A stretch of 20,870 nucleotides of DNA. Origin: Oscillospiraceae bacterium (lineage in GTDB: Bacteria > Bacillota_A > Clostridia > Oscillospirales > CAG-272). How positions within the stretch are numbered: the stretch's first letter is position 1; every line of letters begins with the position of its first letter. Location: positions 1 to 20,870 of the forward strand of contig SVSF01000021.1 in NCBI GenBank assembly GCA_015064425.1. The letters are read 5' to 3'. The notes under the pieces were generated by a model, which was not told the DNA's origin, searched no databases, and saw nothing but the letters and a program-made list of their open reading frames with translations. The position numbers were made by a program, and so were the translations under genes. Below are positions 13,162 through 20,408 of the stretch, one piece after another.

Positions 13162-15177
13162 TTAGTTGTTGTCTAGGTATAAGTCGATAGCCGACTTTAA
13201 GGCGTTCAGAGTATCTTCAAGGCTCATATCTCTTACTCTTGCGGCAGCGGAGTCAAAGTGACCGCCTCCGCCAACCTGCTCGAGTATGAGCTGAACGTTT
13301 ACCGTTCCGTTTGAACGGGCGGATATATGCACGGCTTCGTCAAAGGTACAGAGGGCGAAGGACGCCGCCACTCCTTCAAGGGAAAGGAGTCGGTCTGCCG
13401 CCTTGGCCGCAGCTATGCGGTCCTCATCTCTGTTGTCTTCGGAATCCGCTTGAGCTATGGCGATAGTCTTTCTGTAGATGACAACGTTCGATTCGAATTT
13501 TGCTTCTCTCATAAAGTCGTCTATATCTGTCTTGAAGAAGAACTGTGCATCTGCAGGGCTTGCTCCCTCGTTTTTGAGGTAGAGGGCAGCGCCGAAAGTT
13601 CTGTTACCTACGTTGCGGGTAAACTGCTTTGTATCAAGCATTATGCCCGTATACATCATATCAGCTTCTTCCTTTGCGAGATATCCGCTGGGAAGAGCCT
13701 GCTCAAGTATTTCGGAGATGAGCTCGCAGGCGGAGGATGCGGGAGGCTCGATGTGAGAGACCGCCAGCGGGTAATTAAGCTCCGACACACGTCTGTGGTG
13801 GTCGATTATTGCTATTGTTTTTACGTTGTCCGCAACATCGGGAGCTTCGAACTGCTCGGGATTGTTTACGTCAACGATAACAAGGAAGGTGTCCGCACTG
13901 AGTATATCCTGCGCCTCGTAAGAATTTATGAACATATCTCTGTATTCGGGCATGGACCTGAACTTGTCCAGACATTTTGCAAGGTTTGCATCCTTGGCAT
14001 TGATAATGATATTTACCTTTACTCCGCAAAGCATTGCCAATCTTGCCATACCAACGCAGGCTCCGAAGGAGTCGAAGTCGGCGTTGCGGTGTCCCATTAT
14101 GAGAACGTTGGAGCTCTTGGACATATGCATTACAAGCTCGTCGGCTATTACTCTTGCGTGTACTTTGGAACGCTTCTGCACGGTCTTTGTCTTACCGCCG
14201 TAGAATTCCATTCCGTCTTCGCCCTTTACGACTACCTGGTCGCCGCCTCGCTGAAGAGCCATTTCAAGTGCGGAGAACGCCGCTCTCTCCTTTTCAAGGA
14301 GACTGTTTCCCGTAGATGCCATGCCCACGGAAACGGTAACGGGGAGACTTCCTTCACCGAGACGTATCTCTCTTATTTTGTCGAGAACGTCAAATTTGGA
14401 ATCCTCAAAGCTCTTGAGGTATTTGGCGCTGAACATAAATACGAATCTTTCTCTTTCGTATTCCTTTATGATACCTTGTACGGAGTCCGCCCATTCTTTA
14501 AGTATGTCGGCTACCTCTGCGGCTGCCGATCTCTGCTTGTCCTTGGCGTATTTTATTATTTCGTCGAGGTTATCTATAACAACGTATGAGAATACGCAAC
14601 TTTCATCCTTGAGAGTCCGGTAAGCATTTGCAAGCTCGGTATTGTCGCTCCATACGCTGAAAACGTAGCTCTTGTTGTGAGATATCATTTTATAGCATCT
14701 CACTTTGTACATTCCGTCAAATGCCACTACGTCGGCACCATCGGTGCCGCCTTCCAGTATACTGTCGAAGCTTATGTCCGTGTAGTTGTCTATTCTTTTT
14801 CCGTAAAGGCTTCCGTTTGTACCCGTTTTTGAGCTGAAGGCCTTGTTGTACCAGACTATTCTACCCTTGCCGTCGCTTATGACGGTGGGCATAAAGAGCT
14901 TTACCAGCAGGTCAAGAGTCATATTTCCCGCAAGTATTCCGCTGGCGGATTCTCCCGTTAGCTTAGCTATAAATCCCGTGTATTCGGATATTACCCAAAG
15001 AGCCGCTGTCGCCGCAATGTAAAGGAATGCCGCCACGGCAAAGGTGCTGAGGGGCTTTGTTTCGGCAAAATGACAGCTGAGAGCCGCTCCGCCCATAAAG
15101 ATAAGCGCAAGCACGGTATAAAGAAGGGCGCTTATAAGGCGTGTGTTTTTTACGGCTTGTTTTATTCTTTCAAACAT
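13162..15177 (-). CDS. gdpP: Cyclic-di-AMP phosphodiesterase GdpP (PAS-degenerate GGDEF-DHH-DHHA1)
   Basis: Membrane enzyme that hydrolyses c-di-AMP to pApA and so affects potassium/osmotic balance and cell-wall homeostasis. 671 aa from ATG 15177. Two TM helices (about 14-37, 43-64), a small PAS-like region (about 85-165, with VISDGKGRIVWYNKAF), a degenerate GGDEF domain (about 190-325) without an intact GGDEF motif, then the DHH domain with GHRNADFDSFG (362-372), VDVNNPE (434-440) and DHHRR (459-463), and the DHHA1 end with GGGHFDSAAAR. The upstream ATG at 15231 lies within the -10 box, so ATG 15177, with GGAGGG 12 nt upstream, is chosen. First gene of the operon ending at ftsH. Confidence 0.95.
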   Translation of the reverse strand: MFERIKQAVKNTRLISALLYTVLALIFMGGAALSCHFAETKPLSTFAVAAFLYIAATAALWVISEYTGFIAKLTGESASGILAGNMTLDLLVKLFMPTVISDGKGRIVWYNKAFSSKTGTNGSLYGKRIDNYTDISFDSILEGGTDGADVVAFDGMYKVRCYKMISHNKSYVFSVWSDNTELANAYRTLKDESCVFSYVVIDNLDEIIKYAKDKQRSAAAEVADILKEWADSVQGIIKEYERERFVFMFSAKYLKSFEDSKFDVLDKIREIRLGEGSLPVTVSVGMASTGNSLLEKERAAFSALEMALQRGGDQVVVKGEDGMEFYGGKTKTVQKRSKVHARVIADELVMHMSKSSNVLIMGHRNADFDSFGACVGMARLAMLCGVKVNIIINAKDANLAKCLDKFRSMPEYRDMFINSYEAQDILSADTFLVIVDVNNPEQFEAPDVADNVKTIAIIDHHRRVSELNYPLAVSHIEPPASSACELISEILEQALPSGYLAKEEADMMYTGIMLDTKQFTRNVGNRTFGAALYLKNEGASPADAQFFFKTDIDDFMREAKFESNVVIYRKTIAIAQADSEDNRDEDRIAAAKAADRLLSLEGVAASFALCTFDEAVHISARSNGTVNVQLILEQVGGGGHFDSAAARVRDMSLEDTLNALKSAIDLYLDNN

Positions 15178-15229
15178 AGGGGTTTTTATCCCTCCGATCT
15201 GTATGTTGTCCGTAAGTAAAGACACAACC

Positions 15230-15258
15230 ATTGTACCACTATTTTCTATATTTGTAAA
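15230..15258 (-). promoter_or_regulatory. Promoter of the gdpP-rplI-dnaB-tilS-hpt-ftsH operon
   Basis: On the minus strand TTTACA (15258-15253), a 17-bp spacer and TACAAT (15235-15230). The start is expected near 15223, with a leader of about 45 nt. No other convincing promoter is seen up to the terminator at 7185-7272, so the six genes probably form one transcript of about 8 kb. Confidence 0.75.
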
Positions 15259-15282
15259 TATCTAAAATAATATTATAATATA

Positions 15283-15315
15283 ATAAATAAAAAGACCGTT
15301 TCACAGAGAAACGGT
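15283..15315 (-). terminator. Terminator of the DUF1294 gene
   Basis: ACCGTTTC (15295-15302) and GAAACGGT (15308-15315) with a 5-nt loop, followed on the minus strand by CTTTTTATTTA. The stem overlaps the last codons and stop of the DUF1294 gene and lies just upstream of the gdpP promoter. Confidence 0.8.
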
Positions 15316-15576
15316 GCTCAGATATATAATGAGCGCTGCCCAGAGTACCGAGAACAGAGGAGCGCATATCTTAAAGCGCAGGTGAAGTGTCTTATGGCGC
15401 AAAAGTCCCATTGCAAGCCACATTCCTGGCGCTCCTCCCATAGCGGCAAGACCCAGAAGCGTAAGCTCGGGTATTCTGTAGCCTCTTCTTTTCGCCTTTG
15501 CTTTATCGACCGCCATGAGGATAAAAAGTATCAGCGAAAGAGAAAGCAGATATCCGCACAGTATCTTTGTAAGCAT
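15301..15576 (-). CDS. DUF1294 family small membrane protein
   Basis: 91 aa. The start ATG 15576 has AAGGAG 8 nt upstream; the longer open frame upstream has no RBS. Helices at about residues 4-21 (ILCGYLLSLSLILFILMA), 38-57 (LTLLGLAAMGGAPGMWLAMG) and 69-88 flank the family signature: DKAKAKRRGYRIPE, GGAPG and LRHKTLHLRFKI. It is a widespread family without a clear function that I know of. It is monocistronic with its own promoter (15610-15638) and terminator. Confidence 0.85.
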   Translation of the reverse strand: MLTKILCGYLLSLSLILFILMAVDKAKAKRRGYRIPELTLLGLAAMGGAPGMWLAMGLLRHKTLHLRFKICAPLFSVLWAALIIYLSTVSL

Positions 15577-15609
15577 ATGTTTTTCTCCTTTTTTGCAGTT
15601 TACTTTCAT

Positions 15610-15638
15610 ATGATAACATTTTTGGCGGAATTTAGCAA
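15610..15638 (-). promoter_or_regulatory. Promoter of the DUF1294 gene
   Basis: On the minus strand TTGCTA (15638-15633), 17-bp spacer, TATCAT (15615-15610). It is divergent from the aminotransferase promoter. Confidence 0.6.
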
Positions 15639-15689
15639 GCAGATGAAAAATAAATGCAATTTTCGATTTCAAATTATGCAAAAATTGTA

Positions 15690-15718
15690 TTGACAAAAGA
15701 AAAAAAGTACTATATAAT
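15690..15718 (+). promoter_or_regulatory. Consensus promoter of the aminotransferase
   Basis: TTGACA (15690-15695), 17 bp, TATAAT (15713-15718), a perfect sigma-A consensus. The start is near 15725, so the leader is about 84 nt. Confidence 0.9.
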
Positions 15719-15758
15719 AGTGTCATTGTTGAAAAAATAAATATATTAAATGAAAACA

Positions 15759-15784
15759 CAGGATGATAAATCCTGCATTTTTTT
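15759..15784 (+). terminator. Terminator-like hairpin in the aminotransferase leader
   Basis: CAGGAT (15759-15764), GATAA loop, ATCCTG (15770-15775), then CA and seven T (15778-15784). It lies between the promoter and the coding start, 24 bp before the ATG, so it may act as an attenuator. The 6-bp stem is short and termination may be partial. Confidence 0.55.
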
Positions 15785-15808
15785 GGATCGATACAAGAAA
15801 GGTCAGAT

Positions 15809-17092
15809 ATGGTTAAACAGTACTCGGAAATGACAAATGAAGAGCTCCTTTCACTTAAAGCGGAGCTTGATAAGGAATATGCGGACTATAAGGCAATGGG
15901 ATTGAAGCTCAATATGTCGAGAGGTAAGCCCTGTGATGCTCAGGTAGAGATGTCTATGGGTATTATGGACGCACTTGACAGTAAGAGCGAGCTTTATGCG
16001 GAAGACGGAACGGACTGCCGTAACTACGGTGTTCTTGAGGGTATTCCCGAGATAAAGAAGCTTATGGGCGATATGGTAGGTGTTGATGCGAAAAATGTTA
16101 TCGTTTACGGAAACTCCAGTCTTAACATAATGTATGATACTGTGGCAAGATGTTTCCTTCACGGCGTTATGGGTTCTACTCCCTGGTGTAAGCTGGAAAA
16201 GGTAAAGTTTCTTTGTCCCGCTCCCGGTTACGACAGACATTTCGGCGTTACCGAATCCTTCGGCTGTGAGCTTATCACAGTGCCCATGACTCCTGCGGGA
16301 CCCGATATGGATGTGGTTGAAAAGCTCGTATCCGAGGATGAGAGCGTTAAGGGCATCTGGTGTGTGCCCAAGTACTCAAATCCCGAGGGATATTCCTATT
16401 CGGACGAGACGGTAAAGAGACTTGCGGCTCTTAAGCCCAAGGCGGCTGATTTCAGACTGTTCTGGGACAATGCATACTGTATGCACGAAATATATTACGA
16501 CCGCTCCGACAGCGTCCTTGAGATACTTTCCGAATGTGAGAAGGCGGGCAATCCCGATATGGTCTACGAGTTTATGTCCACCTCCAAGATAGGCTTCCCC
16601 GGTTCGGGCGTTGCGGCAATAGCAAGTTCTGAGGCAAACCTCAATGATATAAGAAAGTATCTCCAGTTCCAGACTATCGGATACGACAAAATAAATCAGC
16701 TCCGTCACGTAAGATATTTTAAGAATATCGACGGTATGAAGGCTCATATGGTAAAGCACGCGGAGATAATAAGGCCTAAGTTCGACCTTGTTGCAAAGGT
16801 ATTCGACGAGGAGCTTTCGGGTCTTGGTATCGGCAAGTGGACTACTCCCGCAGGCGGTTACTTTATGTCCTTCGATGCTATTGACGGCTGTGCTAAGGCT
16901 ATAGTTGCAAGATGTAAGGAAGCGGGCGTTATTATGACGGGCGCAGGCGCTACCTACCCCTACGGCAAGGATCCCTGCGACAAGAATATACGTATCGCTC
17001 CCACGTTCCCCACTCTTGAAGAGCTCGGTATCGCTGCAAAGCTTTTCTGCCTCTGCGTAAAGCTTGTGAGCGTTGAAAAATATCTCGCATAA
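15809..17092 (+). CDS. Aspartate aminotransferase, fold type I, class Ic
   Basis: PLP transaminase, expected to exchange amino groups between aspartate and 2-oxoglutarate. 427 aa, ATG after AAAGGTC. Residue order matches the divergent Ic group (Asp_aminotransf, related to MocR C-domains): LNMSRGKP (34-41), DCRNYGVLEG (69-78), YGNSSL (100-105), FLCPAPGYDRHF (134-145), VKGIWCVPKYSNPEG (180-194), DFRLFWDNAYCMHE (214-227), and the Schiff-base lysine K260 in STSKIGFPGSG. The C-terminal APTFPTLEEL is also characteristic. Single gene with a strong promoter, a leader hairpin and its own terminator. Substrate choice is from family knowledge; a related keto acid cannot be excluded. Confidence 0.93.
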   Translation: MVKQYSEMTNEELLSLKAELDKEYADYKAMGLKLNMSRGKPCDAQVEMSMGIMDALDSKSELYAEDGTDCRNYGVLEGIPEIKKLMGDMVGVDAKNVIVYGNSSLNIMYDTVARCFLHGVMGSTPWCKLEKVKFLCPAPGYDRHFGVTESFGCELITVPMTPAGPDMDVVEKLVSEDESVKGIWCVPKYSNPEGYSYSDETVKRLAALKPKAADFRLFWDNAYCMHEIYYDRSDSVLEILSECEKAGNPDMVYEFMSTSKIGFPGSGVAAIASSEANLNDIRKYLQFQTIGYDKINQLRHVRYFKNIDGMKAHMVKHAEIIRPKFDLVAKVFDEELSGLGIGKWTTPAGGYFMSFDAIDGCAKAIVARCKEAGVIMTGAGATYPYGKDPCDKNIRIAPTFPTLEELGIAAKLFCLCVKLVSVEKYLA

Positions 17093-17094
17093 AC

Positions 17095-17126
17095 AAATAT
17101 CCACCCGCACATCGGGTGGATATTTA
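17095..17126 (+). terminator. Terminator between convergent aminotransferase and lipoprotein genes
   Basis: A 13-bp perfect stem (17095-17107 with 17113-17125), loop CACAT, followed by ATTTATTTTATT on the plus strand. The minus strand ends in TTTGTTT, so it may serve both genes. Confidence 0.85.
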
Positions 17127-17128
17127 TT

Positions 17129-17953
17129 TTATTCTGCGGGGATGACGTAAAGTTCGTCCTCGGCTATTTTTGCCTTGAGATAGGCTATAGGGTCCTTATC
17201 ATAGCTCGGTGCCGTGCTTTCCTCCGAAGCGACTGCAAATAGCTTTTCGCAGTCTATTTGTATAGGAGAGTTTTCCTCCATATTAAGCCTGAGCGCGGAT
17301 TCGAAGCTGTCACGGCTCACGCCCGTATCTCTTATAAGATCCGCTAATGAGCAGTACCGAACGGATTTATCGATAAATTTTTCCTTAAGCTCGGAAGTTT
17401 TTGCAAACCGCGAATTGAGTAAGCGCTTTAAGCTTTCGAGTGCGGCTCTTTGCTCTATGATCCCGTCGTATCTGTCGTCGTTGGCAAAGAAGTCACGGAC
17501 AGCGCTGCTGTCATCTCCGTAAAGCAGGTCGAAATCGAGAACGCAATAGGAATACATCCATTCGAGATAGTACTTTTCAAACTCTGCGCGGGGTATTTCA
17601 AGATCGCTTACAAGGTCCGTGAGAGTGGGGAATATTACCTCCCCGTTTTCACCGTAATACGGGTCGTTTCCGTCGTTCCAGAGCAAAAATCGATCCTCCC
17701 CAACCAGGTCTCTGATATTACTATCGAAGGAATAGTAGTAGAACACGTATCTGCTTTGGGCTTTTTCAAGATCTTCTCTTAAAACGGAGCCGGCGAGGGC
17801 TGAGAGCTCCTTTGTGTACATTTCGGTAACGGCTTCGCTCTCAAAAGAGGAGCCGTCTGTACTGTCCGTGGGCATCTCACTCATAAAGCTGCCGCAGGAT
17901 ACGGCTGATAAGCACAGGGCGAACAGTAATACCAATAACATAAGTTTTTTCAT
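17129..17953 (-). CDS. Predicted lipoprotein with internal repeat, unknown function
   Basis: 274 aa, not recognised. It has a lipoprotein signal, MKKLMLLVLLFALCLSAVSC with the lipidated C20 (lipobox SAVSC), then a Ser/Thr/Glu-rich linker. Two segments look like copies: residues 109-133 (PTLTDLVSDLEIPRAEFEKY) and 200-224 (YCSLADLIRDTGVSRDSFES), sharing [ST]LxDLxxDxx[IV]xRxxFExxLxxxM, about 91 residues apart. The mature part is acidic and aromatic, without catalytic motif. It starts at ATG 17953 after AGGAGG, has its own promoter divergent from the SanA-like gene, and converges on the aminotransferase. It is anchored on the outer face of the membrane; the role is unknown. Confidence 0.8.
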   Translation of the reverse strand: MKKLMLLVLLFALCLSAVSCGSFMSEMPTDSTDGSSFESEAVTEMYTKELSALAGSVLREDLEKAQSRYVFYYYSFDSNIRDLVGEDRFLLWNDGNDPYYGENGEVIFPTLTDLVSDLEIPRAEFEKYYLEWMYSYCVLDFDLLYGDDSSAVRDFFANDDRYDGIIEQRAALESLKRLLNSRFAKTSELKEKFIDKSVRYCSLADLIRDTGVSRDSFESALRLNMEENSPIQIDCEKLFAVASEESTAPSYDKDPIAYLKAKIAEDELYVIPAE

Positions 17954-18016
17954 TTGCGGTTCCTCCTTTTCGTATTTACACTTTAGACAGTATTTTTTGA
18001 ATATTGTTCCATATTT

Positions 18017-18045
18017 ATTATAACATTTTTTCTTCCGTATGTAAA
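18017..18045 (-). promoter_or_regulatory. Promoter of the lipoprotein gene
   Basis: On the minus strand TTTACA (18045-18040), 17-bp spacer, TATAAT (18022-18017); leader of about 57 nt. Confidence 0.8.
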
Positions 18046-18071
18046 TAAAAATTAATGTTTGCTTAATATTC

Positions 18072-18100
18072 TTGATAGAGATCTGCGTGAATGGTATAAT
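18072..18100 (+). promoter_or_regulatory. Promoter of the SanA/YdcF-like gene
   Basis: TTGATA (18072-18077), 17 bp, TATAAT (18095-18100). The start is near 18107; the two divergent -35 boxes are only 26 bp apart, so the pair could share a regulator. Confidence 0.8.
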
Positions 18101-18126
18101 TATTAAAAAAAGAGCAAGAGGTTGGA

Positions 18127-18810
18127 ATGAAAAAGTTTATAAAGAGGGCGGTACTGATATTTTTGGCATTATGTCTCCTTGGCGGAATAGGAGTTTTGGG
18201 ACTCAACGCATATATTAAAAGTGCCGTATCGGATAGAATAATAAATATTGATGAGGCGGCTGGAGAGTCGGATGCCGACTGTATTCTCGTTTTGGGCTGT
18301 CTTGTAAAGCCGAGCGGACCCAGTGATATGCTCCGCGACCGTCTTAATGTAGGAGTGGAGCTTTATGAAAAGGGCGCGGCACCGAAGCTGCTTATGAGCG
18401 GCGACCACGGAAGGGAAGATTACAACGAGGTGGAGGCTATGAAGGCTTTCGCTATTGAGGAGGGCATTGCTTCCGAGGACGTGTTTATGGATCACGCAGG
18501 CTTTTCCACCTATGACAGTATATACAGAGCCAGGGAGATATTCGGTGCGGACAAAATAATTATCGTAACGCAGAAATACCATCTTTACAGAGCGCTGTAC
18601 ATTGCAAGGAGTCTTGGAGTCGAGGCTTACGGAGTGCCATCTGACTTTCATACCTACGGCGGTCAGTGGATGCGCGAGGTAAGGGAGATGCTTGCGCGGT
18701 GCAAGGACTTCGGATATACCCTTATAAAGCCTCTTCCCGTGTATCTGGGAGAGGAGATACCCATAAACGGAAACGGAGACCTTACCAACGACGGTAAGGA
18801 AGATTGGTAG
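18127..18810 (+). CDS. SanA/YdcF-like membrane protein (DUF218)
   Basis: 227 aa, ATG after AAGAGG. One N-terminal TM helix (about 7-27) anchors an outer DUF218 domain. Signature segments: DADCILVLGCLVKPSGPSDMLRDRL (here D50 onward), YEKGAAPKLLMSGDHG, EAMKAFAIEEGI, the FSTYDSIYRAREIF motif, IIIVTQKYHLYRALYIARSLGVEAYGVPSD, and the carboxy EEIPING. E. coli SanA is linked to vancomycin resistance at high temperature through an envelope-barrier effect; the biochemical function of the family is not settled. The domain assignment is firm, the physiological role in a Firmicute is not. Confidence 0.88.
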   Translation: MKKFIKRAVLIFLALCLLGGIGVLGLNAYIKSAVSDRIINIDEAAGESDADCILVLGCLVKPSGPSDMLRDRLNVGVELYEKGAAPKLLMSGDHGREDYNEVEAMKAFAIEEGIASEDVFMDHAGFSTYDSIYRAREIFGADKIIIVTQKYHLYRALYIARSLGVEAYGVPSDFHTYGGQWMREVREMLARCKDFGYTLIKPLPVYLGEEIPINGNGDLTNDGKEDW

Positions 18811-18862
18811 GGGAAACAGGTAAAGATCAACTCTCAAATTTAAATGTAAGTAAATACATTAT

Positions 18863-18894
18863 AAGGATCGGTCTGCGAATGCAGACCGATCCTT
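18863..18894. repeat. 14-bp perfect inverted repeat between SanA-like and small lipoprotein genes
   Basis: AAGGATCGGTCTGC (18863-18876), loop GAAT, exact complement at 18881-18894. Neither strand continues with a T run, so it is not a classical intrinsic terminator. It may be a structured RNA element, mRNA 3' end or protein-binding site. A shorter hairpin CGAAAA-TT-TTTTCG follows at 18907-18920. Confidence 0.75.
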
Positions 18895-18952
18895 AATGGA
18901 ACAAAACGAAAATTTTTTCGTCTAAAGTACAAAAGAGAAGGAGGAGCGAAAA

Positions 18953-19063
18953 ATGAAAAGACTTACGGCGATATTGTTGATATTATGTACTTGTATTACT
19001 GCCGCAGCCTGCGGAGCAAAGGTGGAAGAGCAAAGTTTCATAAAAAGTGATGATGCAAAATAG
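18953..19063 (+). CDS. Tiny predicted lipoprotein (36 aa)
   Basis: ATG AAA AGA ... TAG encodes 36 residues. A charged start (MKR), a hydrophobic stretch (LTAILLILCTCIT) and a lipobox TAAAC with C20 predict a lipoprotein whose mature part is only 17 aa (CGAKVEEQSFIKSDDAK). A strong AGGAGGAG lies at 18939-18946, and a strong terminator begins 14 bp after the stop, both supporting a real gene. No clear promoter was seen upstream; read-through from the SanA-like gene through the hairpin at 18863 is possible. Such small lipoproteins may be structural, toxin-like or peptide signals; nothing decides this. Confidence 0.6.
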   Translation: MKRLTAILLILCTCITAAACGAKVEEQSFIKSDDAK

Positions 19064-19076
19064 ATGATAAAACAAT

Positions 19077-19111
19077 CAGCCCATAAAAGTAATATTTTAT
19101 GGGCTGTTTTT
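19077..19111 (+). terminator. Terminator after the small lipoprotein
   Basis: A 12-bp perfect stem (19077-19088 with 19095-19106) closed by GTAATA and followed by five T. Confidence 0.88.
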
Positions 19112-19150
19112 CAAAAAAGCGGAACAAAATACGTATAGCATATACCGAGA

Positions 19151-19190
19151 AAATAAAAAGATCACCCGCATTGTAAAATATGCGGGTGAT
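19151..19190 (-). terminator. Terminator of the phosphotransferase gene
   Basis: ATCACCCGCAT (19161-19171) pairs with 19180-19190 around an 8-nt loop; the minus strand continues CTTTTTATTTTC. On the plus strand GTTTTGTTT follows, giving weaker activity that way. Confidence 0.8.
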
Positions 19191-19197
19191 GTTTTGT

Positions 19198-20301
19198 TTA
19201 TCTGTATTTTGCCGCGATCTCTTCCACGATGCGGCACATATCGTTATAGTGCTTTTCCATTTCTGCGGAGAGGGCGAGCTGGCATCTTGCTCTTACAAGA
19301 TTGTGCTCGGGGTAGGAGGTCCTGAAATATTTATCTCCCGAGAGGTAGTCGTCAAGGAAACGTATGCCCACCTCGGCGGTCATGGTAAACGCGCCCAAAG
19401 GAAGGGAGCGTATCTCCTCTTCAGTAAGCTCGCTTATTACTTCGGGGATAAAGCCTTCTACGATAGCTCTGTATCTTTCGATGCTGAAGCGTATCTTTTC
19501 GGGGTCTCTTTCGTCCTCACTGCATTCGGAAGCGGAGGCTCTTATTGCGTCGCCGAAATCGTATGCGGGAAGTCCGGGCATTACCGTATCCAGATCCATT
19601 ACCGCTACGGGTTCAAGGCTCTTTTCGTCAAAGAGCACGTTGCTTATTTTGGTATCGTTATGGGTAACCCTTAAGGGGAGTTCCCTTGCATCCGACATTT
19701 TTGAGAGCCTTGTTACCTTTTCCTCAATGGAACGGACGTATGCCATCTCCTTTTCAACGGCGGAGGCTCTCTTGCAGGCATCTTCCTCATAGCTGGCGTA
19801 AAGATGCTCCACTCTCTTTCCCGTGTGATGGAAATCGGGGATAGTCTCATAAAGGAGAGAGGCATCAAAATCCGACAGCGCGTTCTGGAATCTTCCGAAA
19901 CCTTTTCCCGCATTGGAAAGTATTCTCATATCGTCGCTGTGTGTGAGAGCGATACCCTCAATATAGTCGTATACTCGCCAGAAGGAGCCGTCTCCGCTTA
20001 TGTAGTAGTTGAGCCCTTCTTCGGTGCTGTGAAAGTTGAGTATGGTCTGCCCCTTATTCTTTATATGCTCGGAGATAAGAGCAATGTTACTCATTATCTT
20101 GTGGGGATTTTTAAAAACGTAGAGATTTATCTTCTGAAAGATATAAGAACTGAGCTCTTCTCCGTTTTTTATATCTATACGGTATGTGTTATTTATATGT
20201 CCGTCCGTAAATACCTTGTATCCTACGGCTTCTCCTTTTATTCCGAACTTCGGGGCAATTTTTGCTACGGATCCAAGCACTGATGTGTTTTCGTTATTCA
20301 T
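19198..20301 (-). CDS. Phosphotransferase, N-acetylhexosamine 1-kinase (NahK)-like
   Basis: 367 aa, aminoglycoside phosphotransferase/choline kinase fold. The match to NahK-type kinases is by pattern: GYKVFTDGHINNTYRID, FQKINLYVFKNPHKIMSNI, FWRVYDYIEG, LSDFDASLLYETIPDFHHT, catalytic loop LRVTHNDTKISNVLFD (H214, N215, D216), and metal-binding VMDLDTVMPGLPAYDFGDA (D236/D238). NahK phosphorylates GlcNAc/GalNAc at C1 for the lacto-/galacto-N-biose pathway of gut bacteria, but here no lnbP, galT or galE gene adjoins, so the sugar substrate is uncertain. ATG 20301 is chosen because the longer frame starts inside the promoter; RBS GGGAAGAT is weak. Monocistronic. Confidence 0.85.
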   Translation of the reverse strand: MNNENTSVLGSVAKIAPKFGIKGEAVGYKVFTDGHINNTYRIDIKNGEELSSYIFQKINLYVFKNPHKIMSNIALISEHIKNKGQTILNFHSTEEGLNYYISGDGSFWRVYDYIEGIALTHSDDMRILSNAGKGFGRFQNALSDFDASLLYETIPDFHHTGKRVEHLYASYEEDACKRASAVEKEMAYVRSIEEKVTRLSKMSDARELPLRVTHNDTKISNVLFDEKSLEPVAVMDLDTVMPGLPAYDFGDAIRASASECSEDERDPEKIRFSIERYRAIVEGFIPEVISELTEEEIRSLPLGAFTMTAEVGIRFLDDYLSGDKYFRTSYPEHNLVRARCQLALSAEMEKHYNDMCRIVEEIAAKYR

Positions 20302-20335
20302 CGTTATATCTTCCCATATTCGTATTTTTATTATC

Positions 20336-20364
20336 ATTATACCACCCTTGAAAGAAAAAGTGAA
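20336..20364 (-). promoter_or_regulatory. Promoter of the NahK-like gene
   Basis: On the minus strand TTCACT (20364-20359), 17-bp spacer, TATAAT (20341-20336); leader of about 28 nt. This excludes an ATG at 20337 as the start. Confidence 0.65.
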
Positions 20365-20408
20365 GAGGGATTTTCGAAATATGATCTTTTACGAAAATAA
20401 CGGATAGG

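Noticed and set aside
13327..14589. A 420-aa open frame on the plus strand
   Set aside because: It is antisense to gdpP, whose TM, DHH and DHHA1 motifs are intact; composition is Cys/Tyr-rich and no RBS or domain is seen.
15178..15231. Earlier ATG of gdpP
   Set aside because: It overlaps the TACAAT -10 box and has no RBS; ATG 15177 is preceded by GGAGGG.
16376..17110. A 244-aa open frame on the minus strand
   Set aside because: It is the shadow of the aminotransferase gene, and its start crosses that gene's terminator.
18169..18837. A 222-aa open frame on the minus strand
   Set aside because: It is antisense to the SanA/YdcF-like gene, which has promoter, RBS and domain support.
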